Shown: one piece after another, positions 54,848 through 62,907 of the stretch | How positions within the stretch are numbered: position 1 is the stretch's first letter | How the letters are laid out: each line of letters begins with the position of its first letter | Origin: Streptomyces albipurpureus | GTDB lineage: Bacteria > Actinomycetota > Actinomycetes > Streptomycetales > Streptomycetaceae | DNA: 64,000 bases | Assembly (NCBI RefSeq): GCF_023701525.1 | Contig: NZ_JAMQAW010000008.1 | Span: 104,286-168,285 of the forward strand | Reading direction: 5' to 3' | Program-made: the position numbers and the translations under genes | Notes under the pieces: model-generated | What the model saw: only the letters and a program-made list of their open reading frames with translations | Told to the model about the DNA's origin: nothing | The model's database searches: none

Positions 54848-56104
54848 CTAGTCCTGGAGCAGCGACAGCACCTGAGGCCAGCTGTCGGAGCGTGCGTGGG
54901 CGTCTGCGGCCGGTGTGCCGCCCATGTGGTAGGTGACACCGTTCAGCGGGTGCTTGAAGGATCTGGCGAGAGCGGTGTACGGGGGTGTGCTGACGCCGTG
55001 CCCGGCCTGGGGATAGATCAGCGCCCGGTGTCGGCCACCCGAGGCCCCCTTCTGTTTGCCGATCTCCTCGGCCGAAGGCGCCGCCGGCCACAGCCCGTCT
55101 GCCCCACCCGCGATGGCCAGCACGGTGCCGCGCACCCGCTGGAGGGGAATGGGCGCGTGCTTGACCGCCTTGCCGTCTTTCGTCCAGGCCGCGTCGTTGC
55201 GGGGAAAGCCCGTGTTGGTCTTGTGGCTCGGGGCATAGGCGACGACGTCCTGGACCAGGTCCGGGTAGTAGTGGGCGAGGAGTTGCGCGGCCTCGCTGCC
55301 GCGTGAGGCGCCGATGACGTGGGGGCGCTGCGATCCGCTGCCGTGCTCGCGGTTCAGCAGCCGGGCAGCGGTGGCGAAGTACTCCAGTTTGATCCCCGAC
55401 AGGGTCTTGGGGCGCTCATCGCAGCCGAAGTAGCACAGGGCGAGCACGGGGTGTCCCCGGGAGGCCAGCAGCGCGGGGGAGAACTTGTCGCCGAGGCCGC
55501 CTTCCGAACCGCCGAAGCTGAGCACCGGCGGGCGGCGTGCGGCGCCGGTGGGCGGCAGATACAGCGAGCCCCGCACCCCGTCCTCGGCCATGGTCAGCGG
55601 TCGATGGGTGACACCCTCACGCATCCAGGTGCGGGTCAACCGGTGGGCCGCGATCTGCTTGCCGTCGGCGTTGACCGCCAGGTGCACCTCGTAACCTGGC
55701 TGGTGCTCCGGCGGCTTCGCGATGAACCAAGACTGGTCGGCTACCCCGCTCTCCGGCTTCATCGACCAGAACAGACCCATGCCGTCGGCCTTCTGATACG
55801 TCCCCGAACGCGGCCGGTCACGGGTCAGGTCCACCGCCCCCGTTCTGTCCGCCGTGAACGTCGCCTGCCCGTTCCACTGCTGATCCCTGTAGTCCGCGGC
55901 CTGTGCGGTGACCGTCACCTCCTGACCCGCATCCAGGCCCGTGACCTGGATGCGCACCGGCTCATCGGCCAGGGCCACCGGCTTGTCGACCCGGAGCTCC
56001 ACTTCAGCGCCGCCCTTGTCGCCCCCGGTGCCTCCGCTGCACCCGGCCAAGAGCAGTAACGCGAGTCCGCTGGAAGCAGCAGCTATCCGTAATCCCGATT
56101 TCAT
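54848..56104 (-). CDS. BAAT-type acyl-CoA thioesterase/acyltransferase-like lipoprotein
   Basis: This 418-residue secreted lipoprotein has a signal peptide with lipobox LLAGC and acylated Cys22. An immunoglobulin-like N-terminal domain (about 30-170) resembles the acyl-CoA thioester hydrolase/BAAT N-terminal module. It is followed by an alpha/beta-hydrolase BAAT C-terminal domain with the nucleophile elbow GASRGSEAAQ. Acid and histidine candidates are in GGADGLWP and YPQAGHGVS. Cytosolic members act on acyl-CoA, so export is unusual and the substrate is unknown. ATG 56104 is preceded by a GGGG-rich site; ATG 56134 is an alternative. Confidence 0.82.
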   Translation of the reverse strand: MKSGLRIAAASSGLALLLLAGCSGGTGGDKGGAEVELRVDKPVALADEPVRIQVTGLDAGQEVTVTAQAADYRDQQWNGQATFTADRTGAVDLTRDRPRSGTYQKADGMGLFWSMKPESGVADQSWFIAKPPEHQPGYEVHLAVNADGKQIAAHRLTRTWMREGVTHRPLTMAEDGVRGSLYLPPTGAARRPPVLSFGGSEGGLGDKFSPALLASRGHPVLALCYFGCDERPKTLSGIKLEYFATAARLLNREHGSGSQRPHVIGASRGSEAAQLLAHYYPDLVQDVVAYAPSHKTNTGFPRNDAAWTKDGKAVKHAPIPLQRVRGTVLAIAGGADGLWPAAPSAEEIGKQKGASGGRHRALIYPQAGHGVSTPPYTALARSFKHPLNGVTYHMGGTPAADAHARSDSWPQVLSLLQD

Positions 56105-56315
56105 CGTCCCCGCCCCCGATTCATCCGCAGTCATGTCACATGCGGAACTCCGCGGACCATCACGATGGTTCCAAGGGGGCCGCCCGGGGCCGGAACAGGC
56201 TGCCCACCTTCCTTCACCGGCCAAGCCGGCGAGGGAGACACGGCACTTTGCGCCGACGCCCTCTCCGATCACCTCGGTCGCGGATAGGCGCCGCCCGCGA
56301 AGCCCGCAAGGAGGG

Positions 56316-56783
56316 TCAGGTGGGCAGAGTCCAGCTCGGCCCGTCGGGGGTGTCAAGGCGTACCCGCTGTTCAGTGGGGGTGACGGTAAGGGTGAAGGCG
56401 GTCTGGGGAGGTGAGCCCGCTGCCTTCCAGGCATCGATGGCGGCTTCGACGTCATCCCAGAGCCGGTGGGGGCCGCCCTGGCGTACACGGAACCCGTAAC
56501 CGCTGTCGTCGTTGGGGACCAGGGTGGCGAGGGAGCCGTCACCGATGTCGATGGCGTGGACCAGCCAGGGCCCCCCTTCCACTCTGGTGCCGATCTCCAG
56601 AACGCGGGCGCCGTCCTTCGGGTCCAGGTCCTCCAGCATCCGTACGACGAGACCGGGGAGATTGGACGAGTCGAGCCGGACGACGGGAACCCGCCGCTCG
56701 TTCAGCTCGGTGATCACCCAGTCGGCCGTGGGGTCGGCCAGCTCCGTGAGTACCACCACCGGGCGGTGAGTACTCATGCTCAA
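56316..56783 (-). pseudogene. Collapsed ATP-grasp ligase / methyltransferase fusion of a graspetide cluster
   Basis: The frame is open for 155 residues but joins parts of two maturation enzymes. Residues 8-40 (VVVLTELADPTADWVITELN, then ERRVPVVRLD) match the N-terminal pre-ATP-grasp segment of MvdC/MvdD-type ligases. Residues 43-66 (PGLVVRMLEDLDPKDGARVL then EIGT) match motif I of the isoaspartyl-type methyltransferase of the same clusters. Residues 67-155 match its C-terminus (GPHRLWDDVEAAIDAWKAAG, LTVTPTEQRVRLDTPDGPSW). ATP-binding and most SAM-binding parts are missing. It overlaps the precursor stop as ATGA. The likely origin is two in-frame deletions. Confidence 0.65.
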
Positions 56784-57019
56784 GAGCGGTCCTCGGCTTC
56801 GTCCTGCTCCGTCTTCTGGTCGTGGTCATCGTCACTGACGCTGGGACCGGCGCCGTCGCCCGGGTTCGTGGTGGTCGCGGTCTCCACCCCGCGGTGGGTC
56901 GAGTGCCTGCCCATCTCCAGTCGGCGGCCCTCCGAGTCCTGGTAGACCGCGGTCTGCGTGTCAGGGGCCAGTCCCACGAGCGTTGCGGTCTGCCTGCTCA
57001 GCGTCGGATAGGGTTCCAT
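56780..57019 (-). CDS. Putative ATP-grasp-modified RiPP (graspetide) precursor
   Basis: This 79-residue peptide looks like the actinobacterial ATP-grasp target peptides. A leader ends in APDTQTAVYQDSEGRRLEMG (about residues 18-37). It is followed by a Thr-rich patch (ETATTT, 46-51), glycines (GDGAGPS) and an acidic tail (SDDDHDQ and EDR near the end). In graspetides the Thr/Ser side chains are esterified to Asp/Glu by an ATP-grasp ligase. The downstream gene is a collapsed fusion of the expected ligase and methyltransferase, so the peptide probably is not matured by genes in this window. ATG 57019 has a weak site. Confidence 0.7.
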   Translation of the reverse strand: MEPYPTLSRQTATLVGLAPDTQTAVYQDSEGRRLEMGRHSTHRGVETATTTNPGDGAGPSVSDDDHDQKTEQDEAEDRS

Positions 57020-57031
57020 CCGCGTCAGGCC

Positions 57032-57058
57032 TCATGGCACTACGGTGTATCGGTTCAT
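57032..57058 (-). other. Short upstream open frame before the RiPP precursor
   Basis: An ATG with GGAGAAGA directly upstream starts an eight-residue frame (MNRYTVVP) ending at TGA, 12 bases before the precursor ATG. It may be chance, or a translated leader. Confidence 0.3.
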
Positions 57059-57166
57059 TCTTCTCCTCGAAGCATGGCTAGCCGGGGTCGCGCAATCTCC
57101 ATGTGCGCCACGGCAACCGGTAGGACATAGGGGCGTTTTTAGTCGCCACCTATCGGCGGCCAGGCA

Positions 57167-58471
57167 TCAAGCCGCACTCTTCAAGCGGGCGTACTCGTCC
57201 AGTCGCTCGACGGCATCCCTGGCGGAGACGGCATCGACTGGTCGGAGTGCCTCGGTCACCTCGGCAAGTCGTCGCATGACGCGACCGGACTCGACCTCGT
57301 CCAGGTGCTCCAACGTTTGCACCGCGTAGGTAGCGCCCTCTTCGATCTCTCCGGCCTTCACCAGGGTGCTGGCGAGCATCAGTCGGTACAACGCCCGGTT
57401 GCGGCCGTAGCTGCTCCTCTGGTGGGCCAGAGCAGCGCGGAAGAAGGGGACGGCGGCCTGGTGGTTGCCGAGTTCGTTGTAGAGGAGCCCTTGGCAGTAC
57501 TCCACCTCCGTTGGCCCGTGGAAGGCGGCCCATTCAGAGGAGGGGTACCCGCGTCCCTTGTGGTCGAGAAGGCGCATGGCATCGGCAAGACGGCGGCCTG
57601 CCGTCTTGCCATCGGCCATCCCGGACAGAGCGCGAGTCTCCCGGCAGGCGATGATGGACTGGAGCACCGGCGAGCTGAGGCGGGTGGCGCGTTCTTGGGC
57701 GGCGTGTGCCAGGTCAAGGCCGTCCCGCGCTCGGCCTTCACATGACGCCTGCAAGCTCATCTGGGAGAAGACCTGAATCTCAAGGTTGGTGTCCCCGAGC
57801 GTGGCCGCCGTGGTCAGGGCCTCACGCCAGTATCGAAGGGCGGTGTCCTGGTCGGTGGCGTCGTAGTGCAGCCATCCGCACCATCCGGTGATCTCCCCGG
57901 AGAGGATCTTGAGCTGTCGGCCGATGGTGTCCGGGTATTTGCTGGTCTCGATGACCCGGCGCACCCGGCGCAGATGCCGGATGGCCAACGAGCGGACGGC
58001 CGCACCGCCGTAGGCATCGTCGAGTTGGAAGAGGGAGTGCAAACCCGCGCGGAGTTCGAGGAGATGGGTAGTGCCGACCGAGCCGGATTTGCCTGGTGGG
58101 GTGAGTGGCCGAAGGTGGGCTGGTAAGCCCACGGTAGCTGCCGCCCCTAGGGAGTCTGCGAGGAACGCGCGACGGTCCACGGAAGTGCCTCTCTGTGTGT
58201 GAAGAGGTTCACCTCCCAAGGTGACACCTGGCGGCGGCCCAGGGAACCCGAGTTCGGTCGGACAGATTCCGAACATGGCGTGCAGAATTCGCCAGGCGCG
58301 CCGCCGTGGCGCGGGAGGCGCGGGCTGACGCCACCGGCGTAACTGGCGGTCGGTCAGCGCGGCCGACTCATGCAGGACGTCCGCTGTGGCCTGGAAGGCC
58401 CGAAGGAAGTCTGCTGGCTTTGCCCACCCTTGCAGCAGACAGGCGTGTTCGAAGGACGTCAGATCAGACAC
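57167..58471 (-). CDS. TPR-type regulator with degenerate helix-turn-helix region
   Basis: This 434-residue protein resembles actinobacterial XRE/TPR regulators. A short N-terminal DNA-binding-like domain includes DLTSFEHACLLQGWAKPADF and LTDRQLRRWRQ. A low-complexity Gly/Pro stretch follows. Many TPR-like helix pairs make up residues about 140-430, among them RYWREALTTAATLGDTNLEI and QGLLYNELGNHQAAVPFFRA. GTG 58471 is chosen because GGAAGG lies eight bases upstream. It is adjacent to and divergent from a HATPase-like gene, the usual Streptomyces pairing. The signal is unknown. Confidence 0.75.
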   Translation of the reverse strand: MSDLTSFEHACLLQGWAKPADFLRAFQATADVLHESAALTDRQLRRWRQPAPPAPRRRAWRILHAMFGICPTELGFPGPPPGVTLGGEPLHTQRGTSVDRRAFLADSLGAAATVGLPAHLRPLTPPGKSGSVGTTHLLELRAGLHSLFQLDDAYGGAAVRSLAIRHLRRVRRVIETSKYPDTIGRQLKILSGEITGWCGWLHYDATDQDTALRYWREALTTAATLGDTNLEIQVFSQMSLQASCEGRARDGLDLAHAAQERATRLSSPVLQSIIACRETRALSGMADGKTAGRRLADAMRLLDHKGRGYPSSEWAAFHGPTEVEYCQGLLYNELGNHQAAVPFFRAALAHQRSSYGRNRALYRLMLASTLVKAGEIEEGATYAVQTLEHLDEVESGRVMRRLAEVTEALRPVDAVSARDAVERLDEYARLKSAA

Positions 58472-58641
58472 CTCATCACCTTCCGTGGTTCGGTCGAACA
58501 CAGAAGGTAGCGGGTTCGGGCGGATAGGAAAGTCCGTTTACGGTGAAAAGTCCGGCGAGAACGTCGTTTCTGGCTTCCGACGCCCGTCGCCTCAGGGGAG
58601 TTGACTCGTATGTGAGCAAGCCACTGAGGGGAGCCCGGTCC

Positions 58642-59097
58642 GTGAGCAGTCAGCAGAGCCCCGACAGCAGAGGGATGACGATCGACGCGCCCGTGGCCGA
58701 AGCCTCAGCCACAGGAAGGACCGTCTACACCGAGTCCCTGCGGAGGGCGCCCGAGTCCGTTCGATCCGCACGGCGCCTGGTCTCCTCGGCGCTACGAGCG
58801 TGGGGGCTGGAGCGGCTTGAGGACACTGCGTGGATCGTGGTCACGGAGCTCATGTCGAACGCTGTTGTGCATGCGCGCCTGAGCACGGTGCGGGTGACGG
58901 TGACGCGGCGGGACCAATGCGTGGTGCGGATCGCCGTGGTGGACCGGTCGCGACGGGTGCCGCAGTCGCAGGCGGCCGACCTCGATGACGAGTCCGGGCG
59001 GGGGCTGGCGATAGTGGCTGCGTTGTGCTCCGGCCGATGGGGCGCCGTCCCTCTGCGGCGGGGCAAATGCGTCTGGGCTGAGGTGGAGTTGGCGTGA
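58642..59097 (+). CDS. Anti-sigma-like HATPase protein (RsbW/SpoIIAB-type fold)
   Basis: This 151-residue protein has a GHKL ATPase core: the N-box VVTELMSNAVVHA with Glu69 and Asn73, AVVDRSRRVPQ with Asp101 and DDESGRGLAIVAALCSGRWG (Gly119, Gly121). Such small proteins bind ATP and in Streptomyces often sequester sigma factors or partner with TPR regulators. GTG 58642 is chosen because GGGGAG is eight bases upstream; ATG 58675 is an alternative. It is divergent from the TPR regulator and 71 bases before the next gene. Confidence 0.85.
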   Translation: MSSQQSPDSRGMTIDAPVAEASATGRTVYTESLRRAPESVRSARRLVSSALRAWGLERLEDTAWIVVTELMSNAVVHARLSTVRVTVTRRDQCVVRIAVVDRSRRVPQSQAADLDDESGRGLAIVAALCSGRWGAVPLRRGKCVWAEVELA

Positions 59098-59168
59098 GCG
59101 CTGCGACTACCGCCGCCGATTGCCGGAGCGACCACGTTGGCGATCCGCTTGGAAACGGTGCGTGACCG

Positions 59169-59567
59169 ATGACCAACCCCGCAGATCCCACCTATCGCGC
59201 TGAGGCGATCGTGGAGGTGCCGCAGGGCGGCCCGGGTCAGACCGAGTCGGCTCAGTTGGTACTGGGGAGGTTCACCACTCCCTATGCAGGGCGCGCCTTG
59301 CGGTGGACCTGTGTTCAGGCGTCCCGTATCGCCAATGGTCTGGACCCGGACCCCGATGTGCCCTGGTCCAGCACCTTGATCTGCATGAGCCCGGATGACT
59401 GGCTGGACCTTGGGGACGCGCCCACCCGGTTGCGGAACTGGGTCGCGGATGAGGAGTCCCGGCTCGCCGCCTATCGGCAGTTGCGGGGCGGCGCTCCGTT
59501 CGCACTCACCGCGTCGGACTGGTCGGGCCGCTACGTGTTGACCGTATCGCCGGTGAACAGCGACTGA
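59169..59567 (+). CDS. Hypothetical protein, copy A of a duplicated gene
   Basis: This 132-residue soluble protein is not a family I recognise. It has YRAEAIVEVPQGG, then RFTTPYAGRALRWTCVQASR, then the motif NGLDPDPDVPWSSTLICMS, PDDWLDLGDAPTRLRNWVAD and a final strand SGRYVLTVSPVN. A copy at 62470 has most residues identical. It follows the HATPase gene by 71 bases and may be co-transcribed. There is no signal peptide or membrane segment. Function unknown. Confidence 0.75.
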   Translation: MTNPADPTYRAEAIVEVPQGGPGQTESAQLVLGRFTTPYAGRALRWTCVQASRIANGLDPDPDVPWSSTLICMSPDDWLDLGDAPTRLRNWVADEESRLAAYRQLRGGAPFALTASDWSGRYVLTVSPVNSD

Positions 59568-59570
59568 CGT

Positions 59571-59698
59571 GACGACGCCGTCTCTCCCCAGATGTCCACC
59601 CCCTGAATACCCGGCCAAGGCAACGCAGCGGGACTATCAAGCGGGGTGGCGAAGAAGGTCCGTCCGGCCGTGCTCGGTACGACGGTCGGGCGGACCGC
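59571..59698. repeat. Duplicated block, copy A flank
   Basis: This tract is nearly identical to 62876-62998, with a few substitutions and short indels. It follows immediately after the two copies of the hypothetical gene, so the duplication covers the gene and its 3' flank. Confidence 0.75.
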
Positions 59699-59928
59699 AG
59701 CGGAGAAGAGGGGCTGGACCGGTGCGCCACTTGGGCCGCGGGAGATGGCTGAAGCGCTGGACGCTCTCTCCTCGGACGGCGAAAGGTCGCTCGATGACCG
59801 GCTTCGACACTCGCCGGACCGGGCGTTGTCACATGCGCGTGGGAGAGCTCCGCTTCTTCCCGGATCTCCAAGCAGCGGGCGGCACGGGCGGCTGACCTCA
59901 TCGACGTCGCCATAGGTGAGTCTCTGGG

Positions 59929-59934
59929 TAGGCT
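59929..59934 (+). promoter_or_regulatory. Candidate -10 of cutA copy 2
   Basis: TAGGCT occurs in the same gggtaggctcggtat context as upstream of the first cutA gene, about 25 bases before the GTG start. Confidence 0.45.
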
Positions 59935-59959
59935 CGGTATTCCCGGATGGAGGAGTGTT

Positions 59960-60289
59960 GTGGTGCCTACGGATGTGGTGATTGCGCAGACCACTATCGA
60001 TGACGAGGGGAGGGCGGGGGAGTTGGCGCGGGGCGCGGTGGATCGCAGGCTGGCGGCGTGTGCGCATATCGACCCTGCCTTCACGGCGGTCTACCGCTGG
60101 CAGGGTGCGGTGCAGACGGAGCGGGAGTGGCGGATCTCGTACAAGACGACTCGGGACCGCTTGCCGCAGCTGGCCGAGTGGGTCGCGGCCGCTCACAGCT
60201 ATGAGGTGCCGGAGTGGATCGTGCTCCCGGTGGAAGGCGGCTCGGAAGCGTATCTGGCGTGGGTGGTCGCGGAGAGCACCGAGGCGTAG
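59960..60289 (+). CDS. cutA: CutA divalent-cation tolerance protein, copy 2
   Basis: This 109-residue protein is very similar to the first CutA: TTIDDEGRAGELARGAVDRR, LAACAHIDPAFTAVYRWQG, QTEREWRISYKTTRDRLPQL and VPEWIVLPVEGGSEAYLAWV are shared almost word for word. Differences cluster at the N-terminus, around residues 78-83 and at the very C-terminus. GTG 59960 follows GGAGG by six bases; GTG 59963 is equally possible. The near-identity, with the shared upstream block, indicates a recent duplication or gene conversion. Confidence 0.9.
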   Translation: MVPTDVVIAQTTIDDEGRAGELARGAVDRRLAACAHIDPAFTAVYRWQGAVQTEREWRISYKTTRDRLPQLAEWVAAAHSYEVPEWIVLPVEGGSEAYLAWVVAESTEA

Positions 60290-60329
60290 TCACCTCGCCG
60301 AGCGAGCTCGGTTGTGCGGGCGCGCAGCC

Positions 60330-61589
60330 TTATGAGGCGAGGTCGCGCAGGTGCTCGGCAAGGTCTTGCTCCTTGGCCGGAAGCCTCGCGATGATCGCCT
60401 GTGCGCGATCACGGCCCATGGTGTTGGGACGGGCGGTCGCCGCGGCACCGAACTCGCGTGCGACGTAGACGCCTTGATCAAGGTCTCCACCTTGGAGCAG
60501 GGCCGCAGCGATGTCGCCAAGGATGACGACACCCGCGTCCGACCGTTCACTCCCGAGCTGCTGTGCTGCGGTATGGGCGGCGTCGGTCAAGTCTGGATGT
60601 GAGAGGCGTCCGTAGGCGGACAGGACAAGCGCATCCAGTCTGGCAGGGCTCATGAACCGGGTCCACGCGTGTTCGGTGGTGTGGTCCGCGTAGTCGTAGG
60701 CGGTTCGGGCCCGATCGAGAGCACGCAGCGTGCTGGTGGTCTTGCCGGGTTCACCAGTTCTGGCCGCTTCCTCCGCGTGCCGGGCGTGGACCCACGCGGC
60801 GGCGGTGGCGGCACCTGGGCCTCGCACGTCGTGGGCCGCCTGGATGAGCAGATCGATCGCCTGGGTCGGGTCGGCCGTGCCGTAGCTCGCGTAGGTCAGG
60901 GCAAGGGCGCGGAGCGGGGGGTGGCCAGCCGCGATGGCGCAGTCGGCGGTGACGCGGTAGTAGGCGCGGGCGGCGAGATGGTCTCCGAGGTCCCAGGCCA
61001 GCCATCCCGCGAGGGCGGCGGTCTCTCCGGCGGCCACGATGAGAGCTCGCTCGTGCTCGCCAGCGTGAGCGAGTGCCGCGGTGAGGGTGTCGAGATGGGC
61101 TGCGACATGGCCTCGGAGCTGGTGGGCGCTCAGGTGCAACTCACTGATGTGCAGGGCTTCCGCGCGCTGGATGAGGCTATGGGCGGCCTCCGCGTCGATA
61201 CGGCCACCGCGCCCGAGTGCATGGGCCAGGCGCCCCCACGGTTCCGCTGCCGCCGTGGCGCCGATGATCGCACCTTCTATCAAGTTCCTTCGTCTCATGC
61301 CGTCCTGCTCCTCATCCTCCCGATGATCCCCACTGTGGCGTCGAGCACGGGCGGCTGTGGCTTCCCTCTGGAGCTGCTTGGGCGGTACTCCGCAGGCGAC
61401 AGCGATCTGCGCGACCGTGTGGTTCGTCGGGATGTTCCGGTTGTTCTCGTATCGGCTGATCTCCCTGCGAGTCAGCGTCTCCCGACCGGTGACCGCGTTG
61501 ACTGCCTCGGCTTGCTCTTCCTGTGTACGCCCGGCTTCGCACCGGAGCCTGTACAGCAGGTGGCCGAATGACTCGTCGGCTGCTGACAT
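60330..61589 (-). CDS. XRE-family regulator with TPR-like C-terminus
   Basis: This 419-residue protein has an N-terminal XRE helix-turn-helix at about residues 8-65 (FGHLLYRLRCEAGRTQEEQA, then TLTRREISRYENNRNIP). A hydrophobic junction follows near 100, then repeated alpha-helical units such as YYRVTADCAIAAGHPPLRAL and ALTYASYGTADPTQAIDLLI. It is the type of regulator that Streptomyces pairs with small HATPase or DUF397-type genes. It is divergent from the gene at 61721. The ligand is unknown. Confidence 0.88.
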   Translation of the reverse strand: MSAADESFGHLLYRLRCEAGRTQEEQAEAVNAVTGRETLTRREISRYENNRNIPTNHTVAQIAVACGVPPKQLQREATAARARRHSGDHREDEEQDGMRRRNLIEGAIIGATAAAEPWGRLAHALGRGGRIDAEAAHSLIQRAEALHISELHLSAHQLRGHVAAHLDTLTAALAHAGEHERALIVAAGETAALAGWLAWDLGDHLAARAYYRVTADCAIAAGHPPLRALALTYASYGTADPTQAIDLLIQAAHDVRGPGAATAAAWVHARHAEEAARTGEPGKTTSTLRALDRARTAYDYADHTTEHAWTRFMSPARLDALVLSAYGRLSHPDLTDAAHTAAQQLGSERSDAGVVILGDIAAALLQGGDLDQGVYVAREFGAAATARPNTMGRDRAQAIIARLPAKEQDLAEHLRDLAS

Positions 61590-61720
61590 GAGTGTGCCCT
61601 CTCGTCCGTGGACGTGGGTCCATCCTGACGCTCGGGCTCCCCCTCGATTTCCCCCTCGACAGAATTCTCCCCCCTACGATTCCCCTGGGACCGGCTCGTT
61701 GACGGCGATCTGATTGCCTC

Positions 61721-62470
61721 ATGAGCGAGGAACAAGGCCCTCAGCCGGGTGAGCCGTCGATCCGCTCGGCTCTGCTGCGAGCGGCGGGAACCCATGGAGA
61801 GTCGGAGCCTCCGAAATCGCATGGATGTCTGCCGGCCCTGGAAGACGCGCAGTACCGCGCGCAGGAGGCCGAGCGCCAAGACCAGCAGTGCAGTCCGTAC
61901 GGCGCGCGGCAAGAGGTTCCGGCCGTCACGAACGACCTGACGACCGGAGCCGAACGGCGACTCGCCGTCGCGCACTGGTTGCTTGCGGCGGCGGCTGAGC
62001 CCAGTCGGGCCCGTTTCGAATGGGCCACGTACGGTGTGGCGCTTCTGCGCTGCGGTGGCTTGTTCACCGCGGTCCGTATCCCCGGCGCCCTTGTGCGCGC
62101 TGCCGCGGACACCGAGGAACCGGAGGCCCTCGCGGAGTTCCTGGCCGAAGCCCTCCATGGCGGTCCGGTGTTCCACGACCCGCGGAGCCGTCAGTACTAC
62201 GTGCTCACCCCGGCGAGCACTGCTCGCCGCTGGAGTCTCCAGGATGCCGACTGCCTTGGGTCGAACACCTTCCTCGGGGTGCCCGCGACCGACCGTGTGG
62301 AGCCGGACCTGAGCTATGGCGCGTACTGGGTGGTGCCCATGGACAGCCCGGGCGTGCTGTGCGCGGGCCAGGACGCCGCGAACTTGGCCGACTTCGCCCG
62401 GGTCATGGTCGCGAAGAGGCAGGAGGAGGAAGACGGCTGTCCTCGCGCCGAAGGGGAGGGTCGGGACTGA
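61721..62470 (+). CDS. Hypothetical protein, possibly prim-pol-like
   Basis: This 249-residue protein has a disordered, charged N-terminus (1-70), then a compact domain: LAVAHWLLAAAAEPSRARFE, VRIPGALVRAAADTEEPEAL, GGPVFHDPRSRQYYVLTPAS, LGSNTFLGVPATDRVEP and YWVVPMDSPGVLCAGQDAAN. The segments YYVLTPASTARRW and LGVPATDR recall bifunctional DNA primase/polymerase-like N-terminal domains of actinomycetes, but no catalytic acidic triad is evident, so this is only a resemblance. It overlaps the next gene by one base (TGATG). Confidence 0.65.
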   Translation: MSEEQGPQPGEPSIRSALLRAAGTHGESEPPKSHGCLPALEDAQYRAQEAERQDQQCSPYGARQEVPAVTNDLTTGAERRLAVAHWLLAAAAEPSRARFEWATYGVALLRCGGLFTAVRIPGALVRAAADTEEPEALAEFLAEALHGGPVFHDPRSRQYYVLTPASTARRWSLQDADCLGSNTFLGVPATDRVEPDLSYGAYWVVPMDSPGVLCAGQDAANLADFARVMVAKRQEEEDGCPRAEGEGRD

Positions 62471-62907
62471 TGGTTGATCCCGTGGGGCCCATCTACCGTG
62501 CCGAGGCGATCGTGGAGGTGCCGCAGGGCGGCTCGGAGGGAGCTGAGTCGGCTCAGCTGGTGCTGGGGAGGTTCGCCACCCCCTATGCAGGGCGCGCCTT
62601 GCGGTGGACCTGTGTTCAGGCGTCCCGTATCGCCAATGGTCTGGACCCGGACCCCGATGTGCCCTGGTCCAGCACCTTGATCTGCATGGACCCGGATGAC
62701 TGGCTGGACCTTGGGGACGCGCCCACCCAGATACGGAACTGGGTCGCGGACCAGGAGTCCCGGCTCGCCGCCTATCGGCAGTTGCTGGACGGCGCTCCGT
62801 TCACACTCACCGCGTCGGACTGGTCGGGCCGCTACGTGTTGACCGTATCGCCAGTGCACAGCGACCGACCCGACGACGCCGTCTCTCCCCAGACGTCCAC
62901 CCCCTGA
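62470..62907 (+). CDS. Hypothetical protein, copy B of a duplicated gene
   Basis: This 145-residue paralogue of the 59169 gene shares the VPWSSTLICM segment, PDDWLDLGDAPTQIRNWVAD and the closing SGRYVLTVSPVH. It carries a longer C-terminal tail (DRPDDAVSPQTSTP) where copy A stops earlier. It is translationally coupled to the preceding gene by TGATG. Differences concentrate at both ends, consistent with duplication followed by drift. Function unknown. Confidence 0.75.
   Translation: MVDPVGPIYRAEAIVEVPQGGSEGAESAQLVLGRFATPYAGRALRWTCVQASRIANGLDPDPDVPWSSTLICMDPDDWLDLGDAPTQIRNWVADQESRLAAYRQLLDGAPFTLTASDWSGRYVLTVSPVHSDRPDDAVSPQTSTP

Larger units (their letters stand above)
59568..59959. other. Intergenic region containing a duplicated block
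   Basis: The first 130 bases or so (59571-59698) repeat almost exactly downstream of copy B (62876-62998). A plus-strand frame at 59646 starts VAKKVRPAVLGTTVGRT and the copy has VARKVRPAVLGTTVGRT, so a short coding remnant is possible. The rest has no supported gene. A cutA-like promoter block lies at 59926-59940. Confidence 0.5.
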
